NCBI RefSeq assembly: GCF_000820085.1
Contig: NZ_CDBN01000021.1
Location: 1-64,000 of the forward strand
Direction: 5' to 3'
Length of the DNA: 64,000 nucleotides
Source of the DNA: Aeromonas sanarellii
GTDB lineage: Bacteria > Pseudomonadota > Gammaproteobacteria > Enterobacterales > Aeromonadaceae
The position numbers and the translations under genes were made by a program. The number at the start of each line of letters is the position of its first letter. Position 1 is the stretch's first letter. Of this stretch, positions 8,401 through 17,192 are shown piece after piece. The notes under the pieces are model-generated. The model was not told where the DNA came from, searched no databases, and saw only the letters and a program-made list of their open reading frames with translations.

Positions 8401-9028
8401 GACGCTTGCCAGCCCGCTGAACCTGACCGGTTACGCCGAACCCCTCTACGTGGTGCATCGCATCGAGGACATGAGCCTGGTCACTGACGTGGAGATCTCG
8501 GGCAGGATCAGGCTGGCCAGGCCCCTGTCCCACGACTACGACGCCGCCGACACCCTGGTGTCGAGTGCGCTCATCATCGGCGACTTGTGGGCGCGCTATA
8601 CCGGCCTGTTCGATCAGAAAAGCTGGACCAATGTCTGGTCTGATTACCTCATCGGCGACCAGTCCACGGCGCAGTACAACGACACCGACTACCCGATCCT
8701 GGTCACCAACCGCGCCACCCTGCAGGAGCGCTGGGCCATCATCTTCAACTCCAGCACCACCTTTGTGCTGGTCGGGGAGCATGTGGGCCAGATCGCGGTG
8801 GGGGACGTGAACACCGACCTGGCGCCCATCAACCCCAACAACGGCCAGCCCTATTTCCTGCTGGATCACCGGGGCTGGGGGGCGGGTTGGTCGAGCGGCA
8901 ACGTGCTGCGCTTCACCACCCAGGCGGCGGCTTATCCGCTCTGGGTGATCCGCACCATCCTGCAGTCGGTGGCGGCGCAAGAGACCGACAAGTTCGAGCT
9001 GCAGCTGCGGGGCAACGTCAACCGCTGA
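5408..9028 (+). CDS. Large repeat-containing phage tail protein
   Basis: A 1206-residue protein, the largest in the window. Residues 1-230 look like a separate N-terminal domain. From about residue 270 to 880 it is made of beta modules that each end in a related turn: G-A-I-D-Y at about 335, G-V-V-N-L at 431, G-T-I-D-Y at 517, G-A-I-D-Y at 635, G-T-I-D-Y at 773 and G-R-V-N-Y at 854, each followed by two to three residues, Gly or a small residue, and a hydrophobic strand. The C-terminal 300 residues lack the motif. It is translationally coupled to the gene before it. Size and place suggest a central tail fibre or tail-tip scaffold; family not recognised. Confidence 0.8.
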   Translation: MSILSGDIKLLASQRLTDTPDGGGRVTGHEIVSGEHNSLFPDISDLDRAYGVVNLRKAFLTVQTDNTDTYYGANTTVLLPPSDPNVGLCLMSTEDHHDTRAAARDVLERYLARGPKWRGFLYDTQLEGQRAIRFFQRVEVRLPEVGETLVLVGNEGKAGEFEQYVRVLEVTQQLAKFQIPGVPEFTRNVVTCKLADPLRYTFEGEQPTPYDVVTNLKTALRETVVADAANYFATTKLAENAAFGAMQVKAKTIFTQLVPAARSETPAVDLTAAGELASLVDSGKALVTFSTVASIAPSRGLFLGTGVKPGTLSITIGAATITDKGGELVVAGSVVGAIDYGRGQLEFNAQCPNYGTASKSVSFWPAARPSRIADTAQIEIKANNRGYAYTITLQPTPAPGTLTVSFMAQGKWYDLKDNGRGELFGADRSYGSGVVNLATGSVMLTLGALPDVDTAILFSWATPVNYTNRSGQAISISKSAWQLPHTGITPKSLILTWGAGLTANDAVGDGRIRGDITGTIDYAEGIIDLEHITLPALGQEYVAQYQYGEPVTERHIEPGRLSTPGQVGHLSITLDGDGGGVHNLTPGSVRVKFNALYAIVAASERILSIEKKDPIITLTDDGQGNLKDASGNVLGAIDYNAATLHFMPDGTALLPEPTYAWVPAGSHQDPVTGTWYTDMRWTLTGFQYINTAYTFPDGEGGWVDVTYRNNNSALAQNATLTAQALRIDVTPGYAEAILEGSMRFTLGGSTYVDRQGLLYRDPDPATGAGIQAGTIDYSNGLAVLADWAAGQGAQPSLQSLATSFNVQSVDMVTFRTPGAPVAPGSLYLSANTATGRRIEATADGDGYFTTADMDGRVNYQTGVATVRFGRQVTAAGNEAEPWYDAELVGEDGKIWRPLSVVADTIRFNCVVFSYLPLNADVIGLDPVRLPSDGRVPFIRKGYIVVIHSTQKAAFPLGVSAGQQLNANRVRLAHAHVEDKDGKQLATSLYSVNLDSGVVTLASPLNLTGYAEPLYVVHRIEDMSLVTDVEISGRIRLARPLSHDYDAADTLVSSALIIGDLWARYTGLFDQKSWTNVWSDYLIGDQSTAQYNDTDYPILVTNRATLQERWAIIFNSSTTFVLVGEHVGQIAVGDVNTDLAPINPNNGQPYFLLDHRGWGAGWSSGNVLRFTTQAAAYPLWVIRTILQSVAAQETDKFELQLRGNVNR

Positions 9029-9096
9029 CAGGTAGCAGTGCAGGAAAGTTACGGCGCCGAGGGCCTGCACCCCGCCGACGCGCCAGCCACTTAACC

Positions 9097-9119
9097 GGGT
9101 GGGGCAATCTGCCCCACCC
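9097..9119 (+). other. Intercistronic hairpin in the tail operon
   Basis: A perfect 10-bp GC-rich stem (9097-9106 with 9110-9119) around a 3-base loop, 25 bases before the next start codon and with no T-run. It may mark an RNA processing or stability point, or a weak pause, between the 1206-residue gene and the next tail gene. Confidence 0.6.
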
Positions 9120-9143
9120 CGATTGATCCAACTGGAGAACACC

Positions 9144-10316
9144 ATGGCTACTTTTCCCGTGAAATGGTTTGCCAGCAACATGCAGGGGGCGCCCGCCATA
9201 ACGGACAGCACGGCGGGCGGATTGGCCGCGCTGCTCAAGGCGGTGCTGGTGACCGGGTTCGGCACCCTCACCGTCAACAGCCTGGTATGGGATGCCACCG
9301 AGAACGCCGCCAAGGCGACCATCAGCGCGGGTCATGCCTACAAGCAGGACTCGGTGATCGAGGTGGGCGGGGCCAGCCCTGCTGCTTACAACGGCGAGCA
9401 CCGAGTCAAGAAGGTGAGCACCACCGAAGTGTGGTTCGAGCTGGACGGGGGCAACCCGGGGAGTGCCGGCAGCGGCACCATGTCGATGAAGGTGGCCTCG
9501 CTCGGCTGGACCCTGACCCACGAGAGCGCAGACGGCATGGTGGCCATCTACCGCCCGACCGATGTATCGGCATCTGGGAACGTCAGTCTGCGTATCGACA
9601 ACACCGCCTTTACCGGCTGGACGGGCACCGCCCAGTGGCTCGCCAAGGTGCAGCTGGTCGAGGATGTGGTGGACATCAACACCTACACCCTGATCTACGA
9701 CCACCGCTGGCCCGCGACCCAGAACTTGTCCGACAAACGCTGGGATCTGATCGGCGATAGCCAGTTGTTCTACTGGCTGCCCGCCTATGGCACCCACAAT
9801 TTTCAGGCGCTCTATCTGTTTGGTTACCTCAAATCGGTGCGCCCGGGTGACCGTTACCACGCCATTCTGGCGACCTACCCCCAAGCGGATGCCAGCAATA
9901 CGAGCCGCCGCTGGGATAGCTCGTCGTCGTACTTGAACAACCTGTTGACCTTCGATGACTCCAACCACCGCGCCATGGCTCGGCCATACAGCCAGTTGTT
10001 TGGCGTCACGAACTGGTTGATCAAGGGGCTGTTCACCCGGTTCGGCTACGGCCTGCCCGTTCCTAACGGGCCGGATAACGGCATGTATTTCACCTCTGGG
10101 CCGTTCATGGTGCTGGAGGCTAATAGCCACCTGCGGGGGTATATCCCGGGCCTTATCCAGCCGTTTGGCACCGTTTCCGCCTGGAGTCGGAAGAACTTCG
10201 CCAACATGCCGGCCTTCCCCAACAAAATAGTGCGGTTTATACAGGCCGCCTATACCGAGAACTATAACCAGACACCCGTCTTGATTGGCTTCGATCTGAC
10301 TGGGCCGTGGAGGTAA
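9144..10316 (+). CDS. Putative tail-tip or receptor-binding protein
   Basis: A 390-residue protein. The start at 9144 (GGAGA 7 bases upstream) is preferred over an in-frame upstream start at 9099, which lies inside the hairpin. Residues 1-135 are Ala/Gly/Thr/Ser-rich beta sequence like an attachment domain; residues 140-390 are rich in Trp and Tyr, as in carbohydrate- or receptor-binding domains. It lies 3 bases before a LamG-like protein gene. The family was not recognised; role from composition and position. Confidence 0.7.
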   Translation: MATFPVKWFASNMQGAPAITDSTAGGLAALLKAVLVTGFGTLTVNSLVWDATENAAKATISAGHAYKQDSVIEVGGASPAAYNGEHRVKKVSTTEVWFELDGGNPGSAGSGTMSMKVASLGWTLTHESADGMVAIYRPTDVSASGNVSLRIDNTAFTGWTGTAQWLAKVQLVEDVVDINTYTLIYDHRWPATQNLSDKRWDLIGDSQLFYWLPAYGTHNFQALYLFGYLKSVRPGDRYHAILATYPQADASNTSRRWDSSSSYLNNLLTFDDSNHRAMARPYSQLFGVTNWLIKGLFTRFGYGLPVPNGPDNGMYFTSGPFMVLEANSHLRGYIPGLIQPFGTVSAWSRKNFANMPAFPNKIVRFIQAAYTENYNQTPVLIGFDLTGPWR

Positions 10317-10319
10317 GTC

Positions 10320-11471
10320 ATGGCGAGCGATCAGGCACTGCGGGATCTGATACTGGCCAGCAACCCCATTGGTTACTGGCCGCTGGACAACATCGCCAAT
10401 CTTGGGCTGGACGCCACGGCGAACGGCAATAACGGCACTCAATCCGGGTCATTCAGTCAGACGGTCAAGACGCTGTTCGGGATGGACATCACCATGACGC
10501 AAGGCGGTGCATCCGCCCTGGTCGTGATCCCGGACCGGGCCGAGTTTCGGGGCAACAAGATCAGCATCGAAATGATAGTGGCCGGGGTGACCGATACCAA
10601 CCTGGTGGCGTTCGAGCGGGGCGGCAGCAACCGTAACTGGTCGGTGCAATCTATTTCATCGGCCCAGGTTCCGGGGCAGCAGGGCGAGATCTCGACGTTC
10701 TTGGGCACACCGTCTACCCCCAACATTTTCTACGGTGGGGCATCCTTGCTGCCTGCCGTCGCGCATATCGTGCTGATGATCGACGGGACCACGCTAAAGA
10801 CCGCAACCAATGGTTCGATTAATGCTGTCTCGCTGGCGACCGGCTCAGGGACTCAGTTAGATCAAGGCGCGATCCCGTTACACCTGTTTTCCCGTGGCGG
10901 GAGCTTTGGGATTAATTTCCCCATTGCCCATGTCGCCATCTACAACCGGATTTTGACCGATGCCGAGATCCTGGCCCGCAACCAATTGCTGCTTGGTGCC
11001 ATGCCGTGGTTGGCAGTGCCTATTCAGCCCCTGCCAGCCAATCAGGAGCCGCGCAGCGTATTCCAGCCGCAGGACGTGGCGTGGCGGGGTAGCCCAGTGG
11101 CCATGTATGGGGGGCCCACGCCAGTCATCCAGATAGACCCAGACCTCCTCTGTCAGGGGCTCGATCAGTTCTGGCTGCGTGATGGGGTCCAGAACGTGCT
11201 GCAGGGCTATATCGAGAGCACGGTCACCATCGACGGGGAGGGGGTCGCCCGCCGGGTGCTCTGCTTCGACCAGGCGGGCAACCTGGTCGGCGAGACCATG
11301 AGCCGGGCCAGCGATGGCAAATACAGGTTCGATCTCTTGTGGCTCAACCGCCGCTATATGCTGGTCGCCCAGGACGATCCGGCGTTCGGCCCCGCCGACT
11401 ACAACGCCGTGGCGGCCGACTTCCAGCTCCCCACCCCCTACGCCCCCGGTGAGGGGGTCGGCCTGGCCTGA
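10320..11471 (+). CDS. Tail protein with LamG/concanavalin-like domain
   Basis: A 383-residue protein. Residues 15-225 show the LamG-type jelly-roll signature: a start like I-G-Y-W-P-L-D, then G-N-N-G-T, and the closing strand H-V-A-I-Y-N-R followed by L-T-D-A-E-I. Such domains bind sugars and are common on phage adhesins. Residues 230-383 are a second, unrecognised beta domain. The start is 3 bases after the previous stop. Probably a receptor-binding or decorating protein. Confidence 0.8.
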   Translation: MASDQALRDLILASNPIGYWPLDNIANLGLDATANGNNGTQSGSFSQTVKTLFGMDITMTQGGASALVVIPDRAEFRGNKISIEMIVAGVTDTNLVAFERGGSNRNWSVQSISSAQVPGQQGEISTFLGTPSTPNIFYGGASLLPAVAHIVLMIDGTTLKTATNGSINAVSLATGSGTQLDQGAIPLHLFSRGGSFGINFPIAHVAIYNRILTDAEILARNQLLLGAMPWLAVPIQPLPANQEPRSVFQPQDVAWRGSPVAMYGGPTPVIQIDPDLLCQGLDQFWLRDGVQNVLQGYIESTVTIDGEGVARRVLCFDQAGNLVGETMSRASDGKYRFDLLWLNRRYMLVAQDDPAFGPADYNAVAADFQLPTPYAPGEGVGLA

Positions 11472-11493
11472 TAGGGCCGTACCAGGAGGTACT

Positions 11494-11898
11494 ATGTTCA
11501 CGTATGCAGATGCCCTGCGCACCAGCCGCGCCCAGCTGCTGGCCAGCGCCATCGACCAGGGCAGCGCGGGGCCCGCGACCCTCAAGATCTACACCGGCAC
11601 CCGCCCCGCCCCGGGGGCGGCCGTCACCAGCCAGGTGCTCTTGGTGACGCTGCAGTTCACCCACCCTTGCGCCCAGAGCGTGACGGGCGGGGTGCTGACG
11701 CTCAAGCCCCTGGCCGAGCAGATGGTCACCGCCAGCGGGGTCCAGTCCTGGGGGCGCATCGCCAACCGGGACGGGGGCTTTGTGGCGGATCTCGACGTGG
11801 GGCCACCGGAGAGCGGCGCCGACATCGAAATCCCCGCCAGTGAGCTGTTCACCGGCGCCATGGTGCGCATCAACGACGCCATCTTTACCGAACCCTAA
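11494..11898 (+). CDS. Small conserved-looking phage tail protein
   Basis: A 134-residue protein. An upstream in-frame start exists at 11314 inside the preceding gene, but AGGAGGT sits directly before the ATG at 11494, which decides the start. It is beta-rich with no signal peptide and no recognised family. It lies 22 bases after the LamG protein gene and 27 bases before the hub-like gene. Confidence 0.72.
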   Translation: MFTYADALRTSRAQLLASAIDQGSAGPATLKIYTGTRPAPGAAVTSQVLLVTLQFTHPCAQSVTGGVLTLKPLAEQMVTASGVQSWGRIANRDGGFVADLDVGPPESGADIEIPASELFTGAMVRINDAIFTEP

Positions 11899-11925
11899 CC
11901 GCTCCCCGTGAGCCACGAGGTCAGC

Positions 11926-13875
11926 ATGGCCAGAACCGACGCCCGGCTGGAGTTGCAGAAGGCCCGCAAGGCCAACGCCACCCTGGAGCTGAACCCGCTC
12001 CAGGTGCAGCGCTATGCGGCCGTGCTGCGGGGGACCAGCCTGCCGCCCAGCCTGACCTGCTCCCCGGGCCTGGTGCTGCCGAGCGCACTGCAGGGGGCGG
12101 GGCCCGCGACCCAGGCCAGCCTGGCGGTGATACCGGTTTACCCGGCTGCCCTGCTGGCCACGGCGCCGCAGCCGGCGGTCGAGTTCGGTGCCGCCGTGGT
12201 CATCGAGGCGACCCTGGCCAGCACGGCTCGCCCCCTGCTGCCTGCCATCGAGGCCGGCCACGACATCAACGTGTTCAGGGGCCCCAGCCACACCAGCACC
12301 GATCATTTCGAGCGGGCCGCGCTGGTGACCCGGGCAGTGCAAAGCGACTGGCAGCAGCCAGCCCTCGTTCCCGCCCCCTGTCAGAGTCATTGGCAGGAGG
12401 CCCGCCCCCTGCAGAGCGAGTGGACCGGCCTGGCCGAACAGCTGCCCCGGGAGGATGGCACCGTGCGGGTGCCGTTCGACGAGGGGCAGGCCCTCGGCGC
12501 AAGCAATGGCCATGGGTTCGACAGCCTGCCCCCCGGCCATGCCGTGACCCGCTCGCTCTGGGTCGAGGGGGCGCCGGTGGGCCGCTGGCAGGTGAGCGGG
12601 TTTCGCAACCCCCCGCGCCAGGACAAGGAGTGGCAAGCCGACAGATGGCAGGAGGCCACCCCGATCGGTTTCACCCTGGGCGGCCAGCGCTGGCAGTTCG
12701 GCCTGCAGCTGCACAAGGGCTGGCTGTCGCGCTGGGAGGAGGCGATGCAGCCCCCCTGGGGGACCAGCCCGCCCCCCAAGCCGCCCATCAAGCCGGAGCG
12801 GCCGGACAAGCGCACCAAGGCACTGGTATTTGGCCGGCACCGAGGGAATGCCTCCCTGGAGTTCGTCTGGTTCGGACAGGCTCAGATTGTTATCCCAACC
12901 CGGAGGGTTTATCTGGTGAGCAACACAGCAAGCATTGTGCGGGTGAGGGATGGGGTCGATATTCCAACCACCTCGCTGAGCATCGAACTCGATACCGACT
13001 CCTGGGCCTGGCAGTTCACGGCCCAGATCCCGCGCATCGCGGCGGCGGCCATGACGGACGAGGAGGAGGTCAGCATCCACGTCAACGGCCAGCAGTGGGA
13101 CTGCGTATGCGACGGCTGGCAGTCGAGCGAGAGCTTTGGCCGGCAGTCGGCGACCCTGACCGGTCGCTCTCGCACCGCTTATCTGTCGCCGACCCATGTA
13201 CTGGCGCAAGCGGTGAGCGAGAGCGCCTTGGCCACCATGGCCCAGCTGGCGGAGGCGTTGTTGCCGTTTGGCTGGACCCTGGATTGGCAGGCACCGGACT
13301 GGCTGGTACCGGCAGGCTTTTTCAGCCTGGACAACCAGACCCCCATCGAGGCGATCAAGTACCTGGCCGAGGCGGCAGGTGGGTTCGTGCTGCCGCACCA
13401 GCGCGATCGGCACCTGGTCATCAAGCCGCGTTATCCGACCGTACCCTGGCAGCTCGACGGGGCGCTGGCAGACGTGGCCATCCCCCGCGCCATCGTCACG
13501 ACCCTGGGCAGCGACTTCCAGCCGGGGCAGGCGGCGAACGGGGTCTGGGTCAGTGGTGGTCATCAGGGCATCAGCGCCCGGGTGCTGCGCCAAGGCACGG
13601 CAGGGGAGAAACAGGCACCGACCATCACCCACCCGCTGGTGTGCGATGTGGTGGCGGCCCGTGCCCAGGGGGTGGTGGCCCTGGCCAAGACCATGCCGAA
13701 GCGCCTGCAGGCCATCGAGCTGCCGCTATCGAACGACACCGGACTCATCTTGCCGGGGGCGTTACTCGCGGTGGATGGCTGGAAGGGTTTTAACCGGAGC
13801 GTGCGGGTCTCTGCAGAGCTGCAGGACAGGGCTATGAAGGTACGCCAACAACTGAGCGTGGAGCGATTTGTATGA
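11926..13875 (+). CDS. Putative tail hub protein
   Basis: A 649-residue protein from the ATG at 11926, which has GAGG five bases before it; a GTG at 11908 would add six residues. The N-terminal 300 residues are Pro-rich with many W-Q repeats. From about residue 310 a different region starts that resembles phage tail hub and late-control proteins: strands around S-I-V-R-V-R-D-G, a domain reading V-S-I-H-V-N-G-Q-Q-W-D-C, and an R-S-R-T-A motif. Hub assignment is inferred from layout (near the end of the tail operon) and from these strands. The stop overlaps the next ORF (ATGA). Confidence 0.65.
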   Translation: MARTDARLELQKARKANATLELNPLQVQRYAAVLRGTSLPPSLTCSPGLVLPSALQGAGPATQASLAVIPVYPAALLATAPQPAVEFGAAVVIEATLASTARPLLPAIEAGHDINVFRGPSHTSTDHFERAALVTRAVQSDWQQPALVPAPCQSHWQEARPLQSEWTGLAEQLPREDGTVRVPFDEGQALGASNGHGFDSLPPGHAVTRSLWVEGAPVGRWQVSGFRNPPRQDKEWQADRWQEATPIGFTLGGQRWQFGLQLHKGWLSRWEEAMQPPWGTSPPPKPPIKPERPDKRTKALVFGRHRGNASLEFVWFGQAQIVIPTRRVYLVSNTASIVRVRDGVDIPTTSLSIELDTDSWAWQFTAQIPRIAAAAMTDEEEVSIHVNGQQWDCVCDGWQSSESFGRQSATLTGRSRTAYLSPTHVLAQAVSESALATMAQLAEALLPFGWTLDWQAPDWLVPAGFFSLDNQTPIEAIKYLAEAAGGFVLPHQRDRHLVIKPRYPTVPWQLDGALADVAIPRAIVTTLGSDFQPGQAANGVWVSGGHQGISARVLRQGTAGEKQAPTITHPLVCDVVAARAQGVVALAKTMPKRLQAIELPLSNDTGLILPGALLAVDGWKGFNRSVRVSAELQDRAMKVRQQLSVERFV

Positions 13876-14093
13876 ACCTGTTCAAACAGTTCCTGGAGCT
13901 GGTACCCGGTGCCGACCCTTTGCTGGTTGGTACCGTGACCGCTGTCGGTGCCACGACGACGCTGCAAACGATGGGGGGCGGTGTGGTGGTGGTGCGAGGG
14001 GGAGGGGTGGCCATCGGCCAGAAGGCGTTCTACCAGAGTGGTGCTATCATAGGGCCCGCTCCTGATTTACCAACCTATGAAATCGAGGTTTAA
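13872..14093 (+). CDS. Last small ORF of the phage tail operon
   Basis: A 73-residue protein starting inside the stop of the hub-like gene. It has a Val/Gly-rich beta core (T-V-T-A-V-G, then V-V-V-V-R-G-G-G-V) like small OB-fold or spike proteins. It is the last recognisable phage gene before chromosomal fabV, so the prophage boundary lies at or soon after its end. Confidence 0.65.
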   Translation: MNLFKQFLELVPGADPLLVGTVTAVGATTTLQTMGGGVVVVRGGGVAIGQKAFYQSGAIIGPAPDLPTYEIEV

Positions 14094-14111
14094 ACCCCTG
14101 TTAAGCGTCTT

Positions 14112-14145
14112 TCAAACTGGGTGATTTCTGATTCACCGAGTTTGA
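14112..14145. other. Imperfect hairpin at the phage/chromosome junction
   Basis: Two 13-base arms (14112-14124 and 14133-14145) pair with one mismatch around an 8-base loop. It stands 20 bases after the last phage ORF and 150 bases before fabV. There is no T-run. It could end the tail transcript, be an operator for fabV or be part of the phage end; the sequence alone does not decide. Confidence 0.45.
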
Positions 14146-14298
14146 TAAATGTGGCCTCTGCTCTGTTTATCGTTTTACCCAGATGCGTTTTTCATTTTTC
14201 GCGGCGGGCTACAGTTCAACACATCAGAGCACCATAACGGGCCACAATGAGGTATCTTATGCCCCGATTTCATCCATTTAACGGATCCGAGACCCCAT

Positions 14299-15492
14299 AT
14301 GATCATCAAACCCAAGGTTCGCGGTTTTATCTGCACCACCACCCACCCGGTCGGTTGTGAAGCCAATGTTCGTCGCCAGATCGCTTATACAAAGGCCAAG
14401 GGCGCCATCGAGAATGGCCCCAAGAAGGTGCTGGTGATCGGCGCTTCCACCGGTTATGGCCTGGCCTCCCGCATTGCCGCCGCCTTCGGTAGCGGTGCCG
14501 CCACCATCGGCGTCTTCTTCGAAAAAGCGGGCAGCGAGACCAAGACGGCCACCGCCGGCTGGTACAACTCCGCCGCCTTCGACAAGGCCGCCAAAGAGGC
14601 GGGTCTCTACGCCAAGAGCGTCAACGGCGATGCCTTCTCCCACGAGTGCCGCGCCAAGGTGATCGAGCTCATCAAGCAGGATCTGGGGCAGATCGATCTG
14701 GTGGTCTACTCCCTGGCCTCCCCGGTGCGCAAGCTGCCGGATACCGGCGAAGTGGTGCGCTCCGCCCTGAAACCCATCGGCGAGGTCTACACCTCCACCG
14801 CCATCGATACCAACAAGGATCAGATCATCACCGCCACCGTCGAGCCGGCGAATGAGGAAGAGATCCAGAGCACCATCACCGTCATGGGCGGTCAGGACTG
14901 GGAGCTGTGGATGGCGGCCCTGCGCGATGCGGGCGTGCTGGCTGACGGCGCCAAGTCCGTGGCCTACTCCTACATCGGTACCGATCTGACCTGGCCCATC
15001 TACTGGCATGGCACTCTGGGCCGCGCCAAGGAAGATCTGGACCGCGCCGCCACCGCCATCCGTGGCGATCTGGCTGCCAAGGGCGGTACCGCCCACGTGG
15101 CCGTGCTGAAATCCGTGGTGACCCAGGCTTCCAGCGCCATTCCGGTGATGCCGCTCTACATCTCCATGGCCTTCAAGATCATGAAGGAGAAGGGCATTCA
15201 CGAGGGCTGCATGGAGCAGGTGGATCGCATGATGCGCACCCGTCTGTACGGCGCGGATCTGGCGCTGGACGAGCAGGCCCGCATCCGCATGGATGACTGG
15301 GAACTGCGTGATGACGTGCAGCAGACCTGTCGCGATCTGTGGCCCTCCATCACCACCGAGAACCTCTGTGAACTGACCGACTACACCGGCTACAAGCAGG
15401 AGTTCCTGCGCCTGTTCGGCTTCGGTCTGGACGAGGTGGACTACGATGCGGACGTGAACCCGGACGTGCAGTTCGACGTGGTCGAGCTGTAA
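14299..15492 (+). CDS. fabV: Trans-2-enoyl-ACP/CoA reductase FabV
   Basis: A 397-residue NADH-dependent reductase doing the last step of the fatty acid elongation cycle; FabV enzymes are known to resist triclosan. Seen: the Rossmann glycine motif G-A-S-T-G-Y-G at 48-54, and the FabV-type active site Tyr235-x8-Lys244 ([10 protein letters not shown]), with spacing larger than in FabI. Length matches the family. It is the first chromosomal gene after the prophage and has its own terminator, so it is probably a single-gene transcript. The ribosome binding site is weak (GGATCCGAG). Confidence 0.96.
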   Translation: MIIKPKVRGFICTTTHPVGCEANVRRQIAYTKAKGAIENGPKKVLVIGASTGYGLASRIAAAFGSGAATIGVFFEKAGSETKTATAGWYNSAAFDKAAKEAGLYAKSVNGDAFSHECRAKVIELIKQDLGQIDLVVYSLASPVRKLPDTGEVVRSALKPIGEVYTSTAIDTNKDQIITATVEPANEEEIQSTITVMGGQDWELWMAALRDAGVLADGAKSVAYSYIGTDLTWPIYWHGTLGRAKEDLDRAATAIRGDLAAKGGTAHVAVLKSVVTQASSAIPVMPLYISMAFKIMKEKGIHEGCMEQVDRMMRTRLYGADLALDEQARIRMDDWELRDDVQQTCRDLWPSITTENLCELTDYTGYKQEFLRLFGFGLDEVDYDADVNPDVQFDVVEL

Positions 15493-15510
15493 GCCGGTTG
15501 TCAGTGCAGA

Positions 15511-15538
15511 CAGGGCCCCGCAGGGCCCTGTTTTTTTT
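15511..15538 (+). terminator. fabV terminator
   Basis: Stem CAGGGCCC (15511-15518) with GGGCCCTG (15523-15530), loop CGCA, then eight T. Confidence 0.93.
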
Positions 15539-15655
15539 GGCAAGCATTTCTCTGATGACAGAATTTTATTATCCGCGATCACCTTATTTCCACATCAAAC
15601 CCGCTAGGCTTGCGCTGTTTGGCTTACATGACGGCACTGCCGAGGTACGGAAGCT

Positions 15656-17131
15656 ATGACCACTCCACACGACGCGCCCAAGAAGCGCCAACTCCCCACG
15701 GTTTACACCCTGCTCTTTCTCATCATCGCCCTGGTGGCGGCCCTCACCTGGGTGCTGCCGGCGGGCAAATACAACTATGTGACGGCCAAGACCCAGCAGC
15801 CGGTGGCGGCTGCGGCCGTGGCGGATTACAGCGGCGGCGAGCGTCTGCTGCCGGTGCCCGGCAGCTACACCGAGCTTCCCTCCCGGCCGCAGGGGGTGTT
15901 CGAGGTGCTCAAGGCCCCCATTCAGGGGTTCCACAAGGCGGCCGATGTGGCGCTCTTCGTGCTCATCATCGGCGGTTTTCTGGCGGTGACCATGCAGAGC
16001 GGGGCGCTCGATGCCGGGGTGGGGGCCATAGTACGCACCTTCGCCGGGCGCGAGCGACTGCTCATCCCCGTGCTGATCGCCCTGTTTGCCCTTGGCGGCT
16101 CCACCTTCGGCATGGCGGAGGAGACGGTGGCCTTCTGGGCGCTCATCGTGCCTGTCATGATGGCGGCGGGCTTCGATCGCATGGTGGCGGCGGGGATCAT
16201 CCTGCTCGGCTCCGGGGTCGGGGTGCTAGCCTCCACCGTCAACCCGTTTGCCACCGGCATCGCCTCCGGTTTTGCCGGCATCCCCATCGGCGAGGGGATT
16301 GGTCTCAGGGTCGTGCAGTGGCTGCTGCTTGTCATTTTCGCCTCCTGGTACGTAATGCGTTACGCCAGGCAGGTGCAGCAGGACAGCGCCCGCTCCGTGC
16401 TGGCGGACATCGTCTATGACGACGAGTTCTCCCAGATGAAGAGCGACAACCACGCCTTCAGCGGCAGGCAGAAGCTCACCATGCTGGTCTTCTTCGGCAC
16501 CTTCCTGCTGATGATCTATGCGGTGGTGCCCTGGTCGGATCTGGGCATCGATCTGCTGCCCACCCTGGGCTGGTGGTTTGACGAGCTCTCCACCCTCTTC
16601 TTCAGCGCCTCCATCCTGATCGCGCTCATCAACCGGATGCCCGAGTCCAACTATGTGGCGACCTTCCTGAACGGAGCGCGGGATCTCATCGGGGTGGCTC
16701 TGGTGGTGGCGGTGGCGCGTGGCATCTATGTGGTGATGGAGCAGGGCGTCATCATCGACACCATCTTGCACTGGGCCGAGGGGCTGGTGAGCGGGCTGTC
16801 GTCGTCGGTGTTCATCCTGATGGCCTATCTGGTGCACATCATCCTGAGCTTCTTCATCCCCTCCACCTCGGGGCTCGCGACCGTCTCCATGCCGCTGATG
16901 GGGCCGCTGGCAGACTTTTCCGGCATCTCCCGGGATCTGGTGATCACCGCCTACCAGTCCGCTTCCGGCTGGATCAACCTGTTCGCCCCCACCGCCGCCC
17001 ACCTGGTGGCGGGGCTGGCGCTCGCCAGGATCCCCTACGATCGCTTCGTGCGCTGGGTGCTGCCCTTTATCATCGGGGTAGGGCTCATCACCATGGGGGT
17101 GCTGGTGGCCGGGGCCCTGCTGCACGGCTGA
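15656..17131 (+). CDS. yfcC: YfcC family membrane transporter
   Basis: A 491-residue inner-membrane transporter of the YfcC/ArcD-related family with about twelve hydrophobic segments, a soluble insertion after the first (residues 40-80) and the conserved G-G-S-T-F-G-M-A-E-E-T loop (near 144-154). A second conserved loop, S-F-F-I-P-S-T-S-G, falls near 399-407. Substrate is not shown by the sequence; family members are proposed to move basic amino acids or C4-dicarboxylates. It converges on alaA and shares a terminator with it. Confidence 0.88.
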   Translation: MTTPHDAPKKRQLPTVYTLLFLIIALVAALTWVLPAGKYNYVTAKTQQPVAAAAVADYSGGERLLPVPGSYTELPSRPQGVFEVLKAPIQGFHKAADVALFVLIIGGFLAVTMQSGALDAGVGAIVRTFAGRERLLIPVLIALFALGGSTFGMAEETVAFWALIVPVMMAAGFDRMVAAGIILLGSGVGVLASTVNPFATGIASGFAGIPIGEGIGLRVVQWLLLVIFASWYVMRYARQVQQDSARSVLADIVYDDEFSQMKSDNHAFSGRQKLTMLVFFGTFLLMIYAVVPWSDLGIDLLPTLGWWFDELSTLFFSASILIALINRMPESNYVATFLNGARDLIGVALVVAVARGIYVVMEQGVIIDTILHWAEGLVSGLSSSVFILMAYLVHIILSFFIPSTSGLATVSMPLMGPLADFSGISRDLVITAYQSASGWINLFAPTAAHLVAGLALARIPYDRFVRWVLPFIIGVGLITMGVLVAGALLHG

Positions 17132-17153
17132 TGGGACGTCACACGACAGATAG

Positions 17154-17180
17154 AAAAAAGGCTCCCGAAGGAGCCTTTTT
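17154..17180. terminator. Shared terminator between yfcC and alaA
   Basis: A-run, stem GGCTCC (ends 17165) with GGAGCC (17170-17175), loop CGAA, T-run 17176-17180. It works in both directions between the convergent genes. Confidence 0.92.
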
Positions 17181-17192
17181 CATGTTCAGAGC

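Noticed and set aside
1..14093. Contractile-tail or tailocin reading of the phage block
   Set aside because: No sheath, tube, baseplate J/I or Gp25-like gene is visible in this part; a siphovirus-like tail fits better, though upstream genes are outside the window.
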